The notes: generated by a model not told the origin, from the sequence alone. A stretch of DNA of 64,000 nt from an uncultured Pseudomonadales bacterium (GCA_947489425.1 CANLDL010000001.1:806001-870000); one strand, 5' to 3'. Positions 9,030-18,737 are shown, numbered from the stretch's first letter. A program made the numbers and translations.

Positions 9030-9968
9030 ATGACAATATTTTTAGACATTAGTGACCATAGCCTATTATTACTACAAGGCCCCGATGCACAAAAATTCTT
9101 ACAAGGTCAGGTAACTTGTGATGTTGCACAACTAGCCATCAGTGATAATAAGAGTAAAACCACCTTAGGTGCCCACTGTACGCACAAAGGTAGGATGTTA
9201 TTTAGCTTTTTAGCCTGTGGGCTTGATGAACAGACGATTGGCCTCTCGATATATACACCGCTACTTGCTGATGCCATAGCTCAGTTAAAAAAATACAGTA
9301 TATTTTCGAAGGTTGAGATTATCGACGCCTCAAGCTCATACCGTATTATTGGTATCAAAGGTAGTGATACTAGTGCTTTACAAAAATTGGGGTTATCACC
9401 TCCTAACAAAATTGGTGAGGCAAGCCACCATAAATCAACCACTATTATTAAGCTAGATGACGAAAGGTTTGAGTGCTGGATACCTTCTGACGAGGCTAAT
9501 AAGATAAGTGAATTTGGATCTTTAACGTCTGGCAATGAGGCTTGGTGTATTGATAATATCCATCAAGGCATAGCCGAGGTTCGCAGTGAAACCGTCGAAG
9601 AATTTATACCGCAGATGCTTAACTACCAGGTGGTTAGAGAAGCCATTAGCTTTGAAAAAGGCTGCTATACCGGCCAAGAGGTTGTGGCTCGTATGCAATA
9701 CTTGGGTAAGTTAAAGAAGCGTCTTTATCGGTTTTCGAGTGATACAAACACGCCACTTGTACCCAATACACCACTTTACACGCCCAATAAAAAGCAAGCT
9801 ATTGGTCATGTTGCATTATCCGCACCGCTTAACGATGGTCAGGTTTTACTCGCCGTAGTTAATGCAGAAGCCGCAGAAGCCGACTCAGTTTATTTTGATG
9901 AAAACACACAACAAAAGCTGAGCGTGCAAACCCTACCCTACGATATACCTGAGAACAGTAAAAGTTAG
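9030..9968 (+). CDS. ygfZ: Folate-binding protein YgfZ
   Basis: A 312-residue relative of the glycine-cleavage T-protein that binds tetrahydrofolate and helps repair or assemble certain iron-sulfur enzymes such as MiaB. The diagnostic motif KGCYTGQE is present at residues 210-217, with its conserved cysteine C212. The N-terminal segment LLLQGPDAQKFLQGQVTCDV is also typical. It is divergent from sdhE with about 135 nt between them. The ATG at 9030 gives a full-length protein. The message does not share a terminator with the converging protease gene beyond the hairpin noted at 10012. Confidence 0.93.
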   Translation: MTIFLDISDHSLLLLQGPDAQKFLQGQVTCDVAQLAISDNKSKTTLGAHCTHKGRMLFSFLACGLDEQTIGLSIYTPLLADAIAQLKKYSIFSKVEIIDASSSYRIIGIKGSDTSALQKLGLSPPNKIGEASHHKSTTIIKLDDERFECWIPSDEANKISEFGSLTSGNEAWCIDNIHQGIAEVRSETVEEFIPQMLNYQVVREAISFEKGCYTGQEVVARMQYLGKLKKRLYRFSSDTNTPLVPNTPLYTPNKKQAIGHVALSAPLNDGQVLLAVVNAEAAEADSVYFDENTQQKLSVQTLPYDIPENSKS

Positions 9969-10011
9969 TTACGTTCTCATTGGCTAGGCTTCCCTTTAAC
10001 AAAATAAAAAA

Positions 10012-10051
10012 ACCGCTTCCGAATGAAGTCTGATACATCACTGGAAGCGGT
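10012..10051 (-). terminator. Terminator of the MucD/DegQ protease gene
   Basis: Read on the minus strand, ACCGCTTCC pairs with GGAAGCGGT around a 22-nt loop and is followed by TTTTTTATTTT. It lies 35 nt past the protease stop codon. Confidence 0.85.
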
Positions 10052-10086
10052 AAACAGGGTACTCTTTTAATTAATTAAGCGACCGA

Positions 10087-11592
10087 CTAAGCCGGGGCAA
10101 ACTCTACAGATACAAAACGTTTTTGACCGCGCTTTTCTATCAATACCAATACCGACGGTTTATCCTCTTTTGCTGCTTGCTTAACCTTATCTATTACATT
10201 GCTGGGTGAATTAACCCGCTCTTGATCAACCATACTAATCACATCACCTGCACGAATACCCGCTTTAGCCGCTGGACTATTGGGTTCTATATCGGTGACA
10301 ACAACGCCACGCGTATTGCGCTCTATACCAAAATATTCACGAGTTTGCGGAGTTAAGTCAGACAAATACACCCCGAGCTTATCGGTGTTTTTTTCTTGCT
10401 GAGTGCTTACTTTTGCGAGCTGTGCCTCGCTACTTGGAAGCTGGCTAATAGTGACATTAAATGTACGCATTTTGCCCTTGCGCATAATATCCAGTGTCGA
10501 AGTATTACCCGAGCGAGTTTGCGCCACAAGCTTAGAAAGATCTTTAGGTTTTTTAAGTGATTTACCATCGATACTGAGAATTACATCCCCGACTTGTACA
10601 CCGGCCTTTTCTGCAGGGCTATTGGCAATAACATCAGAAACCAATACACCCTGCTCTTTATCTAAACCCAAGCTCTGCGCTGCGAGTTTACCAACAGACT
10701 GAATCTGAACACCAAGCCAGCCACGCTCAACATTACCCTTCTCTTTTAATTGGCTGACGACGCCTTTAGCCAAATTGGCAGGAATAGCAAAAGCAATACC
10801 GACGTTGCCACCAGTGGGTGAATATATCGCGGTGTTAATACCAATCACTTGTCCCTTGTTATCGAATAGAGGGCCACCAGAATTCCCGCGATTTATCGGC
10901 GCATCTACCTGTATATAATCATCATAAGGGCCGGCTTGAATATCCCGGCCGCGAGCAGAAACAATTCCGGCAGTAACAGTACCGCCTAGCCCAAAAGGGT
11001 TACCTACAGCAATGACCCATTCACCTACCTCGGTCTTCTCGGAGTTACCTAACTCAACGTAGGGGAAAACATCACCACTCTCTACCTTAAGCAAGGCTAA
11101 ATCTGTTTTTGGATCTTTACCCTTGAGGGTCGCTTTTATTTTTTTACCATCTTGAGTGATGACGAATATATTATCGGCGTTTTCTATCACATGGTTATTG
11201 GTTACAACATAACCATCACTTGAGATAAAAAAACCAGACCCCACGGCCTGAAAATCTCGTTGCCTGTTGTTTGGACCAGAAAACCCAGGCTGCTGAAACT
11301 GCCTAAAGAACTCATAAAAAGGGGAGTTAGGTGATACCTCAGGAAATGGTATATTGGCCCTATTAGGCACTTTACCAGTAATCGCTATGTTAACTACCGC
11401 CGGCTTTACTTGTTTAACTAGAGCTGAAAAACTAGGCGGCCCTAGTGCGATAGAGTCAACTTGTTGGTTAAGCGGCTGATCCATCGCTGTTGCTTCAGAC
11501 GAATTAAAGCTATAGCTGCCTATCACAAGTGCCGCGAATGCACTGGCTATGACTGTTTTTTTCCAATGCTTAAGTGACTGTGTGTTTTTCAT
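10087..11592 (-). CDS. mucD: DegP/DegQ-like periplasmic serine endoprotease (MucD type)
   Basis: A 501-residue HtrA-family protease/chaperone that degrades or refolds misfolded envelope proteins. The start at 11592 is preferred over one 33 nt upstream because GAGG precedes it and it opens a signal peptide. The catalytic triad is H134 (TNNHVI), D164 (KTDLALLKV) and S238 (GNSGGPLF). Two PDZ domains follow, roughly residues 300-390 and 405-495, each with a xLGV loop. It is divergent from a two-component system, which suggests but does not show coordinated envelope-stress control. The exact orthologue (MucD versus DegQ) is inferred. Confidence 0.92.
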   Translation of the reverse strand: MKNTQSLKHWKKTVIASAFAALVIGSYSFNSSEATAMDQPLNQQVDSIALGPPSFSALVKQVKPAVVNIAITGKVPNRANIPFPEVSPNSPFYEFFRQFQQPGFSGPNNRQRDFQAVGSGFFISSDGYVVTNNHVIENADNIFVITQDGKKIKATLKGKDPKTDLALLKVESGDVFPYVELGNSEKTEVGEWVIAVGNPFGLGGTVTAGIVSARGRDIQAGPYDDYIQVDAPINRGNSGGPLFDNKGQVIGINTAIYSPTGGNVGIAFAIPANLAKGVVSQLKEKGNVERGWLGVQIQSVGKLAAQSLGLDKEQGVLVSDVIANSPAEKAGVQVGDVILSIDGKSLKKPKDLSKLVAQTRSGNTSTLDIMRKGKMRTFNVTISQLPSSEAQLAKVSTQQEKNTDKLGVYLSDLTPQTREYFGIERNTRGVVVTDIEPNSPAAKAGIRAGDVISMVDQERVNSPSNVIDKVKQAAKEDKPSVLVLIEKRGQKRFVSVEFAPA

Positions 11593-11745
11593 AGCGTACC
11601 TCATAAATGTTTTGATTGAGGACACTGTAACAACGGCATACTTGTCGCCGCCTTACCGCTAGATTACATTTTTGTAATGTTGCGAGTATCCTTACTTATA
11701 ACTAATTCGTGTAATATATCCGCACATTAATTTACTGGATAATAC

Positions 11746-12441
11746 ATGCGTCTCTTAGTTATCGAAGATGATATTGATGTAGCCTCTTACCTGATAAAAG
11801 GCCTGCAAGAAAACGGCAATAATGTCGAGCATGCCAGTGATGGTCGCGATGGTCTGTTTCTCGCCAATACCGAAAATTATGACGCCATCATCGTCGATAG
11901 AATGCTGCCCAAGTTAGATGGCTTGGATATTGTAAAAAGTATTCGTGCCACGGGAAAATCCACACCTATTCTCGTATTAAGTGCTTTAGCCGAGGTTAAC
12001 GACCGTGTCGAAGGCCTACGTGCCGGAGGTGACGATTACTTGACTAAACCCTTTGCTTTTAGTGAGTTACTGGCACGGCTAGATGCTATTATTCGTAGAG
12101 CAACAAACACCCCCAATAACGAGACAGAAACTTCTCTGCGCATAGCTGATTTAGAATTAAACCTACTTAATCGCATCGCTTATCGCTCTGGCAAAAATAT
12201 AGAATTACAGCCCCGTGAATTCCGATTACTAGAGTATTTAATGCGCCATATGGGGCAAGTAGTGACGCGTATGATGCTATTAGAACATGTCTGGGATTAT
12301 CACTTTGATCCTCAAACTAATGTCATTGATGTTCACATAAGCCGCCTGCGTAACAAAATTGATAAAGATTTTGAAAAGCCACTACTACATACCGTCCGTG
12401 GTGCAGGCTATATTCTTCGAGAACCACTCGATGAAAGTTAA
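11746..12441 (+). CDS. OmpR/PhoB-family response regulator
   Basis: A 231-residue regulator with a receiver domain (acidic pair D8-D9, phospho-acceptor D51 in IIVDRMLPK, and a conserved Lys in LTKPF) joined to a winged-helix DNA-binding domain (ELQPREFRLLEYLMRH through SRLRNKIDK and the terminal TVRGAGYIL). The final 11 nt overlap the sensor kinase start, so the pair is translationally coupled. It is divergent from the mucD-type protease with about 150 nt between start codons, a plausible control region for both. The signal and regulon are unknown. Confidence 0.92.
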   Translation: MRLLVIEDDIDVASYLIKGLQENGNNVEHASDGRDGLFLANTENYDAIIVDRMLPKLDGLDIVKSIRATGKSTPILVLSALAEVNDRVEGLRAGGDDYLTKPFAFSELLARLDAIIRRATNTPNNETETSLRIADLELNLLNRIAYRSGKNIELQPREFRLLEYLMRHMGQVVTRMMLLEHVWDYHFDPQTNVIDVHISRLRNKIDKDFEKPLLHTVRGAGYILREPLDES

Positions 12442-13807
12442 TGTGTTGCTACAATCTTCTTCCTTTCGCTTAGTACTCATTTATTTACTACTATTCGCAG
12501 GCTCTGCACTCATGCTCTTGGGTTTTATCTATTTATCAACGGTTACCTTTACCGCCAACCAAATGGATACAACGATTCAATCGGATATCACGGGTTTATC
12601 CGAACAATATAGGCTTAGAGGCGTAAATGGCCTCGTTGCTAGCATTAACGACCGCCTGCAACAAGACCCCGATAGCTCCTCAGTATATTTATTAACGACA
12701 CCAAACCTAACACCAGTTGCAGGGAATTTATCCTCACTGCCACCGGAGGGAGTTAGCACAGACAATTGGATGACATTCCAATTTTATGATGAACGCTCTA
12801 ACAGAATTTTCCATGCTCGAGCGCGGTTATTCATGCTAGCAGAAGGCTTTAACTTACTTGTAGGAAGAGATACCAGCGACTTAAAAGGTATCCAACAATT
12901 ACTACAGCGAGCCATGCTTTGGGGGTTGCTTATCATTTTGGGCTTGGGGTTATTTGGCGGCATTATAATGAGCCGTAGCATGACGCGCAGAATTGAATTA
13001 ATTAATCAAAATAGCCGTGAAATTATTGCGGGTAACCTATCAAAGCGAATTCCATTATCAAAGCAAGGTAGCGATGATATCGACCAATTAGCCAGTAACC
13101 TCAACCATATGCTCGATGAGATTGAGCATTTGATGACAGGTATACAACAAGTCTCTAACAATATTGCACATGATTTACGTACCCCACTCACCCGAATACG
13201 CAATAGGCTCGAGCGCCTCCAATTAGAGTTTGACGATAATAGCCTTTATAAGGAATCCGTTCAGGAGTGTATTACCGATGCAGATCAATTACTCAAAACA
13301 TTTGCGGCACTGTTGCGTATAGCTCGTATCGAAGCCGGTGGTCATCAGGCTAACTTTGCGCCAGTGAATGTAAACGAGCTTCTCAACGATGCCGCCGAGC
13401 TTTACGAGGCGCTGGCCGAGGATAAACAACTAAAGCTCATCATAGAGAAAAGCCAACCGGCAATTATTGAGGGTGATAGGGACCTACTTTTTCAAGCACT
13501 CGCCAACTTGATTGATAACGCCGTTAAGTACACACCAGTTCAAGGTAAAATCACACTTGGTATTAAACAGTCTGATAGCTATACCGAGATAATAGTGGCC
13601 GACTCAGGCCCCGGTATCGCCTTCGAGGAGCGCGATAAAGTCAGCCAGCGCTTTTATCGACTAGAAACCAGCCGCAATACACCCGGTAGTGGCTTAGGCT
13701 TGAGTCTAGTCAAAGCAGTCGCTCTTTTACATCGAGGTGAATTACGATTTGCAGACAATACTCCAGGCCTAATTGCTACCTTGCACCTTAATAACTTTGA
13801 TCCATAA
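12431..13807 (+). CDS. HAMP-containing sensor histidine kinase
   Basis: A 458-residue inner-membrane kinase. A first helix at about residues 13-38 is followed by a periplasmic sensor of roughly 120 residues, then a second helix near 162-182, HAMP, and the dimerisation domain with phospho-accepting H247 in NNIAHDLRTPLTR. The ATPase domain shows the N box (NLIDNAVKYT), the G1 box (ADSGPGI) and the G2 box (GSGLGLSLV). The ATG at 12431, inside the end of the regulator gene, gives a correct N-terminal helix; an upstream in-frame start would lack this logic. It partners the regulator just before it. Confidence 0.92.
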   Translation: MKVNVLLQSSSFRLVLIYLLLFAGSALMLLGFIYLSTVTFTANQMDTTIQSDITGLSEQYRLRGVNGLVASINDRLQQDPDSSSVYLLTTPNLTPVAGNLSSLPPEGVSTDNWMTFQFYDERSNRIFHARARLFMLAEGFNLLVGRDTSDLKGIQQLLQRAMLWGLLIILGLGLFGGIIMSRSMTRRIELINQNSREIIAGNLSKRIPLSKQGSDDIDQLASNLNHMLDEIEHLMTGIQQVSNNIAHDLRTPLTRIRNRLERLQLEFDDNSLYKESVQECITDADQLLKTFAALLRIARIEAGGHQANFAPVNVNELLNDAAELYEALAEDKQLKLIIEKSQPAIIEGDRDLLFQALANLIDNAVKYTPVQGKITLGIKQSDSYTEIIVADSGPGIAFEERDKVSQRFYRLETSRNTPGSGLGLSLVKAVALLHRGELRFADNTPGLIATLHLNNFDP

Positions 13808-13922
13808 ACAATCTCAGTCTTAGCACTAAAAATATCAGCAAAAGACGAGCAGAGTCCCCCCTCTATGCTATAACTAATGAGTAGGATAAAAAAATGACTA
13901 TTTAGGGCAGCGAGACTATTTT

Positions 13923-14759
13923 ATGAGCAATATTGTTGAAGAAGTCAGCAAAGAAATCATCTCTTTAATCAAAAATGATCAGATTGTATTGCCCACTTTG
14001 CCCGAAGTCGCATTAAGAGTACGCGATGTTGCAGAGGACCCCGAGTCGGACCTCACTAAACTAGAAAAGGTGATTAGTAGCGATACAGCCCTTAGTGCCC
14101 GTATTGTAAAAGTCGCTAACAGTCCTATTTTTAGGGCTGCACAAGAAATTAAAGACATGAAAATGGCACTGGGTAGACTGGGTATGTCTTACACTGCCAA
14201 TATTGCCGTTGGTCTAGCGATGGAGCAAATGTTTCAAGCAACCTCCAGCATCGTTGATACACGTATGCGAGAAATCTGGCAGACCTCTAGTGAAATTGCT
14301 GGTGTATGTCATATTTTGTGCCGCCACAGGACTAAGCTACGCCCAGACCAAGCAACCCTAGGTGGACTGGTGCATCAAATTGGTAAACTACCCATTTTGA
14401 GTTTTGCAGAGGAGCACCCCTCACTGCTGAAAGACAGCCTGTCTCTCGATCGAGTCATCAAAACAATTCACCCAATAATAGGCCGTGCCATTTTAAGAAA
14501 GTGGGACTTTCCTAAAGAGTTGCAATCAATCCCTGTAGATCACTTAAAATTTGAGCGCGATATTCCCGAACCTGATTATTCAGACTTGGTAACAGTAGCC
14601 ATGCTGCAAACACAAATGGACGGAGGCGGCGAATTTGTCGATGTCGATTATTCAAATGTTAGCGCCTTTACTCGCTTAGGCTTAGAAGTCGAAGAACATA
14701 TAGAATCAACTGACCTAAGTGAAGAAATGGAAGCAGCAATGGAAATGTTAGCGAGCTAA
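13923..14759 (+). CDS. HDOD-domain protein
   Basis: A 278-residue protein dominated by an HDOD domain (about residues 15-220): LPTLPEVALRVRDVAEDP, then the IVKVANSPIFR helix and the GRLGMSYTANIAVG segment. HDOD proteins are HD-superfamily relatives that lack the catalytic HD pair and act as adaptors in signalling, motility and cell-cycle control. No REC, GGDEF or EAL partner domain is fused. Its 3' end overlaps the converging aminotransferase gene by 12 nt, so the two messages are antisense at their tails. Confidence 0.85.
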   Translation: MSNIVEEVSKEIISLIKNDQIVLPTLPEVALRVRDVAEDPESDLTKLEKVISSDTALSARIVKVANSPIFRAAQEIKDMKMALGRLGMSYTANIAVGLAMEQMFQATSSIVDTRMREIWQTSSEIAGVCHILCRHRTKLRPDQATLGGLVHQIGKLPILSFAEEHPSLLKDSLSLDRVIKTIHPIIGRAILRKWDFPKELQSIPVDHLKFERDIPEPDYSDLVTVAMLQTQMDGGGEFVDVDYSNVSAFTRLGLEVEEHIESTDLSEEMEAAMEMLAS

Positions 14760-15911
14760 ATATTCTATCTCTTGCGCCAGTTTAGCGATTGCCACTTCAA
14801 AACTATCCACAGGGCTATGAGTGAAATTAAGGCGTAGCGCTGGTGATACCTCCTCTGCATGATGATAAAACACGGCACTAGGTACGACAACAACACCTCG
14901 TTTAACGAGTCGCTTAGCCAAATTCATGGAATCAATAGCTGGCAATGTTAACCAGACGAACATCCCTCCCTCAACTTCGTCAAAATGACAGCCCTTACTC
15001 TCAAGGCTAGAAAGCGTTTGCTTCAGTGCCTCGTATCGCTGTTTATAGCTTGTGCAAACAGAGTCCAAGTGCTGGGAGAATCCTTTATCTTTTAATACAT
15101 GCATGAGTATAGCCTGCATAGGCACGCTCGTATGTAAGTCAGAAATTTGTTTTATTTTTAACATAGGGGCTAAATAGCTAGAGGGGGCGGATACAACGCC
15201 TAAGCGAATACCTGGAGCCGATATTTTAGAAAACGAACGTAAAACCATAGAACCTTCCTTGTAAAACGATGAGACTAGGGGCAAGACTTTACCAGTGAAC
15301 CTTAAATCCCGATAAGGAACATCCTCAATGAAAGTCACACCGTGATCTCGGCAAAGTCTTGCTACAGCTTTACGAACATCGAGGGACCAGCACAAGCCTG
15401 TAGGGTTATGAAAATCTGGGACGGCATAAAACATCTTGGGTTCATGTAGTGCAAACGCAGATTCCAGCTCATTTAAGTCAGGTCCTGCTTTTGTTTGGCT
15501 GACCGATAATATCTCGGCTTGTGCTAAGCCAAATATTTGCAAAGCCCCAAGATAACTTGGAGCCTCGACAACTACCTTATCTCCGGGGTTTAAAAAACTA
15601 CGAGCAATAAGGTCCAAACCTTGCTGGGAGCCATTACAGATAATAGAAGCCATATCTAAAGAGCGGTTATATATCTCATCGACATAATCCAAAAAAGGAG
15701 CGTAGCCCTGTGTTTCCCCATACTGAAATAGATCAGGGATATCCGTAATGGAGCTCATTGCTTTTGTAAACAATTGCACAGGGAGTAACTCACTCGCGGG
15801 CAAGCCTCCTGCCAAGGAAACAACATCGGGTGACTTTGCAGCACTTAAAATTTCACGAATATAAGATGGGCGAATATGTTGTAGATGGCGACTAATTTCC
15901 ATGGTTTTCAC
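14748..15911 (-). CDS. Class I/II PLP aminotransferase (MocR/2-aminoadipate type)
   Basis: A 387-residue fold-type I aminotransferase without the GntR helix-turn-helix found in MocR regulators. The opening SLAGGLPASELLPV, the CNGSQQGLDLIARSFLNPGD cofactor region, PDFHNPTG and the Schiff-base Lys in LRSFSKISAPGIRLG are typical of the 2-aminoadipate / alpha-aminoadipate aminotransferase group. The natural substrate is not determinable; branched-chain or aromatic amino acids are also possible. It is divergent from an AraC-type regulator across a 148-nt gap with short ATATATG repeats, so the regulator may control it. Confidence 0.87.
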   Translation of the reverse strand: MKTMEISRHLQHIRPSYIREILSAAKSPDVVSLAGGLPASELLPVQLFTKAMSSITDIPDLFQYGETQGYAPFLDYVDEIYNRSLDMASIICNGSQQGLDLIARSFLNPGDKVVVEAPSYLGALQIFGLAQAEILSVSQTKAGPDLNELESAFALHEPKMFYAVPDFHNPTGLCWSLDVRKAVARLCRDHGVTFIEDVPYRDLRFTGKVLPLVSSFYKEGSMVLRSFSKISAPGIRLGVVSAPSSYLAPMLKIKQISDLHTSVPMQAILMHVLKDKGFSQHLDSVCTSYKQRYEALKQTLSSLESKGCHFDEVEGGMFVWLTLPAIDSMNLAKRLVKRGVVVVPSAVFYHHAEEVSPALRLNFTHSPVDSFEVAIAKLAQEIEYLAR

Positions 15912-15970
15912 TTTTTATAATAGAGAGACAGAAAAGCCATAGTAGCCTCATCGCATTAGGCATGATTGTT

Positions 15971-16002
15971 TATATATGCTGCTATATATGTTGATATATG
16001 CG
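15971..16002. promoter_or_regulatory. Three short ATATATG direct repeats in a divergent promoter region
   Basis: The heptamer ATATATG occurs at 15972, 15984 and 15994, so copies fall about one helical turn apart, between the divergent aminotransferase and AraC-type genes. Same-face direct repeats suit AraC-family binding, but the AT-rich setting makes chance occurrence possible. Confidence 0.35.
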
Positions 16003-16059
16003 ATATAATAATTTTGCCCATTAAGGCCTCATATTAATAAGTTGAAGCAGTAACAAGGT

Positions 16060-16995
16060 ATGGACAATAAAATACAACGCTCTAGAATCAATGATGTTCT
16101 TTATGAAATTCACCGAGATATCTCGGTAAATTTATCCGCCAGAGAACTCGCCAAAACCGCCGCCTACTCGGAGCAGCATTTTCACCGTGTTTTCCATCAG
16201 ATAGTTGGCGAAACTGTCAATGCTTATATTCGCCGTACTCGGCTTGAGCAAGTTGCCAACCAACTTATGTTTGATCACCATAGCAGTGTTTTAAGCATCG
16301 CTGAAAAATGCGGCTTTACATCACTTTCCTCTTTTAGCAAAGCTTTTAAAGCGCAATTTGGTACAACACCAGGCAAATGGAGAACCACTAAAACTAGCTC
16401 GGGGGATGTACCCTACTTAGCTGACCCTGAAATCAGTGCGGGTTATCAACGCATTAAAAATAACCCCTTGCCTGAACCTGAGATTACTATGCTAGATAAA
16501 CAGCATGTGGCCTATGTTCGCCACACAGGCTATAGGCGAGGAATTAAAAAAGCGTGGTTGTTGTTACAAGCATGGGCCAAGCAAGAGGGCATTGTATTGA
16601 ATCATCAATCTCTATGGCATTCTCCAAGTAATTCATCGGCATCGCCAAAAAGCATACCTACAGGTCAGCAAATAGGCCTACATCACTCTAACCCTGCATG
16701 GGTAGAATTAAATTGCTGTCGTTATGTGGCCTGTATAAGTATCGATAAACCACTCAAACGTCGTGGCATTGTGAATAGTTTAACTATTCCTGGTGGCCTG
16801 CATGCAGTATTTGATTTGCAGGGACAATATGGTGAATTACTGCCTTGGATTGGAAAAATACTAGAGCACTGGCTGCCGGATTCTGGTTATAAACTACAAA
16901 CGACCCCGGCTTTTGTTCACTACAAAAAAAATCAATTTTTATCCACAGACGATACATTTGACGTGAGGATATTTTTACCTATCTCTGTGTCTTAA
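16060..16995 (+). CDS. AraC-family regulator with GyrI-like effector domain
   Basis: A 311-residue protein with an N-terminal double helix-turn-helix AraC domain (about residues 8-108), recognisable from SARELAKTAAYSEQHFHRVF and the second motif IAEKCGFTSLSSFSKAFKAQFG. A C-terminal GyrI/AraC effector-binding domain (residues 140-311) follows. This Rob/SoxS-like arrangement is used by regulators that sense hydrophobic or drug-like ligands. The gene is divergent from the aminotransferase at 14748-15911. Ligand and target are unknown; control of its neighbour is an inference from position. Confidence 0.88.
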   Translation: MDNKIQRSRINDVLYEIHRDISVNLSARELAKTAAYSEQHFHRVFHQIVGETVNAYIRRTRLEQVANQLMFDHHSSVLSIAEKCGFTSLSSFSKAFKAQFGTTPGKWRTTKTSSGDVPYLADPEISAGYQRIKNNPLPEPEITMLDKQHVAYVRHTGYRRGIKKAWLLLQAWAKQEGIVLNHQSLWHSPSNSSASPKSIPTGQQIGLHHSNPAWVELNCCRYVACISIDKPLKRRGIVNSLTIPGGLHAVFDLQGQYGELLPWIGKILEHWLPDSGYKLQTTPAFVHYKKNQFLSTDDTFDVRIFLPISVS

Positions 16996-17024
16996 AGCTA
17001 AAATAAGTAAAAATTAAATTTGAC

Positions 17025-17579
17025 TTATTTCTCAGCTGAATAAGGGTCATCTGCTAATAAATAAGCCCGTAGGTCTATCTTTTGTGGATGCTCTTGTAAC
17101 CAAGCCTTGAGTTCTTTGATTTTACTGTAATCCTCTTCTCCAAATTTAGATTCGTATAAATTAATAAAGTTATCTTTGGTATTTTCTGTACGGATTTTAT
17201 TCTGCCAAGACTGAGTTACTATAGTGTTCAGAGAGCCTGCGACGCCCTCTTTCTTGAGCAATGGCCACTCCCCCTGATCCAGCCAAATACCCCCAGTACT
17301 TATACTATAATCAATACGATGATTGGTATTCGATGAAATGCGGAACTTTGTCATTAGTGAACCCGTAACAGGGCAAAACAAAGCTTTGGATGATTCTGAT
17401 GGCTCCTCTTCATACTGAAGCTGATCATCAAATTTATGCTCTGGGTTATTCTCTTTCCAAGCGAGGAAGTCTTCAATCAGTATCCAGTTGCCACCACAAT
17501 TATTACAAGTATGTGCTCTAAATAAGCTATCTATAAAACTTGGGGATAAAACACCTACCTTACAAGCAGTACACTTCAT
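17025..17579 (-). CDS. Zinc-ribbon (zf-TFIIB-like) protein, one ribbon degenerate
   Basis: A 184-residue protein and the last gene of the stress cluster. The first ribbon has C3-x2-C6 and C25-x2-C28 (CNNCGGNWI), a good TFIIB-type zinc ribbon. A second copy begins at FCPVTGSL and ends in GGIWLDQGEW, the usual tail of this fold, but three of its four metal-binding cysteines are gone. The rest is charged and helical. No transmembrane helix is seen. It lies 82 nt behind the protease gene. Its role is unknown; a scaffold or adaptor for the neighbouring protease is only a guess. Confidence 0.75.
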   Translation of the reverse strand: MKCTACKVGVLSPSFIDSLFRAHTCNNCGGNWILIEDFLAWKENNPEHKFDDQLQYEEEPSESSKALFCPVTGSLMTKFRISSNTNHRIDYSISTGGIWLDQGEWPLLKKEGVAGSLNTIVTQSWQNKIRTENTKDNFINLYESKFGEEDYSKIKELKAWLQEHPQKIDLRAYLLADDPYSAEK

Positions 17580-17661
17580 GATTTAAGTCTCCATATAAAC
17601 TTCAATAGCCAACACGTCCAAACAATAGCAGTGCTGTATAAAGGCTAAACAAGAAATACCA

Positions 17662-18726
17662 CTAAGCCTCTTGGGTTCCTTCGATAGACATTTCGCATCC
17701 AAATTTATCCATAAAGAAATTGTCGTATTCATCAGCTTTAATCGCAAGATTGGCAATATCCTTCTTTATTTCCTCAGCATAAGATGAAAATAAATCACTT
17801 ACATGTGCCCTGTAAGAAATATAAATATGATTATTACTGACGCCAAACATATATGGTGTGACTGGCTCTTCTAACAAGTATGTGTATAAGTTGTTTAAAT
17901 TTTCTTTAGGCAACTTATTTAATGGCGAAGTACAAATAAAATACTCACTACGGTAAATAAATAAACGTATCAAAGCACTACCTTGATGAAACTCCCATTC
18001 ATCACGGCCTGCACGAGACAGTACAGGGTTCATATCCAGCCCTGTCAGTGCATCCTCCATAAAAACTGCAAACTTAGACAGCTCCAGCTCCTCAAATGCA
18101 CCTTTATCTATTGTGTTTCCGCAATTATCACAAAACTCTTTTTCTTCAAAAATAAAATTACTGCAGGAATTACACTTCACATGAAACTCATCAGATTCTA
18201 TTTTGAATTCATCGAATTCTTTAATTAAATCTGCATGTGTAATACCAAAGCCTATGTTATCAGCGTTAGCAAACTTTGAAGTGGCTACACCCACTAGCTC
18301 ACCTTGTTTATTTAACATGGGACCACCACTATTACCAGGGTTAATTGCAGCGTCTGTTTGCAGGTAATAACGTTGCCCCATAAGTTGCTGAGAGGAGGAA
18401 ATAATACCCTCAGTAACAGTGTAAGGAAGCCCATAAGGAAACCCATGAATAAAGACTCTTTCTGCATTATCTACACTGACATCTTTGGTTAATAATATTT
18501 CTGAATTTTCAGATATAGGGACATCAGATTTCAAAAAAGCCAAATCTGCATCTGGATTTACCATACATACTTTAGCGATATAACGTTTTTTATCAAAACC
18601 TTGTAGTGCGACCTCTCGACTACCTTGAACAACGTGATAATTAGTGACGACGCAATTTTTCTCAGCCAAATAAAAACCGGTACCAGTGCCAGATGCTGTA
18701 ATAACTTTATATATATTCTTTTCCAT
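17662..18726 (-). CDS. Cytoplasmic trypsin-like (S1C/HtrA-type) protease with zinc ribbon and YbjN-like domain
   Basis: A 354-residue protein. The protease domain (about 1-170) has a complete triad: H31 (TNYHVV), D61 (DADLAFLK) and S133 (GNSGGPM). A zinc ribbon follows with C185/C188 and C199/C202. The C-terminal part (about 210-345) resembles YbjN or type III secretion chaperone-like domains and can be matched by eye to the N-terminal half of the next gene upstream. There is no signal peptide and no PDZ domain, so it should act in the cytoplasm, unlike classical DegP. It is separated by only 11 nt from that gene. Confidence 0.82.
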   Translation of the reverse strand: MEKNIYKVITASGTGTGFYLAEKNCVVTNYHVVQGSREVALQGFDKKRYIAKVCMVNPDADLAFLKSDVPISENSEILLTKDVSVDNAERVFIHGFPYGLPYTVTEGIISSSQQLMGQRYYLQTDAAINPGNSGGPMLNKQGELVGVATSKFANADNIGFGITHADLIKEFDEFKIESDEFHVKCNSCSNFIFEEKEFCDNCGNTIDKGAFEELELSKFAVFMEDALTGLDMNPVLSRAGRDEWEFHQGSALIRLFIYRSEYFICTSPLNKLPKENLNNLYTYLLEEPVTPYMFGVSNNHIYISYRAHVSDLFSSYAEEIKKDIANLAIKADEYDNFFMDKFGCEMSIEGTQEA

Positions 18727-18737
18727 AACATTAACCT

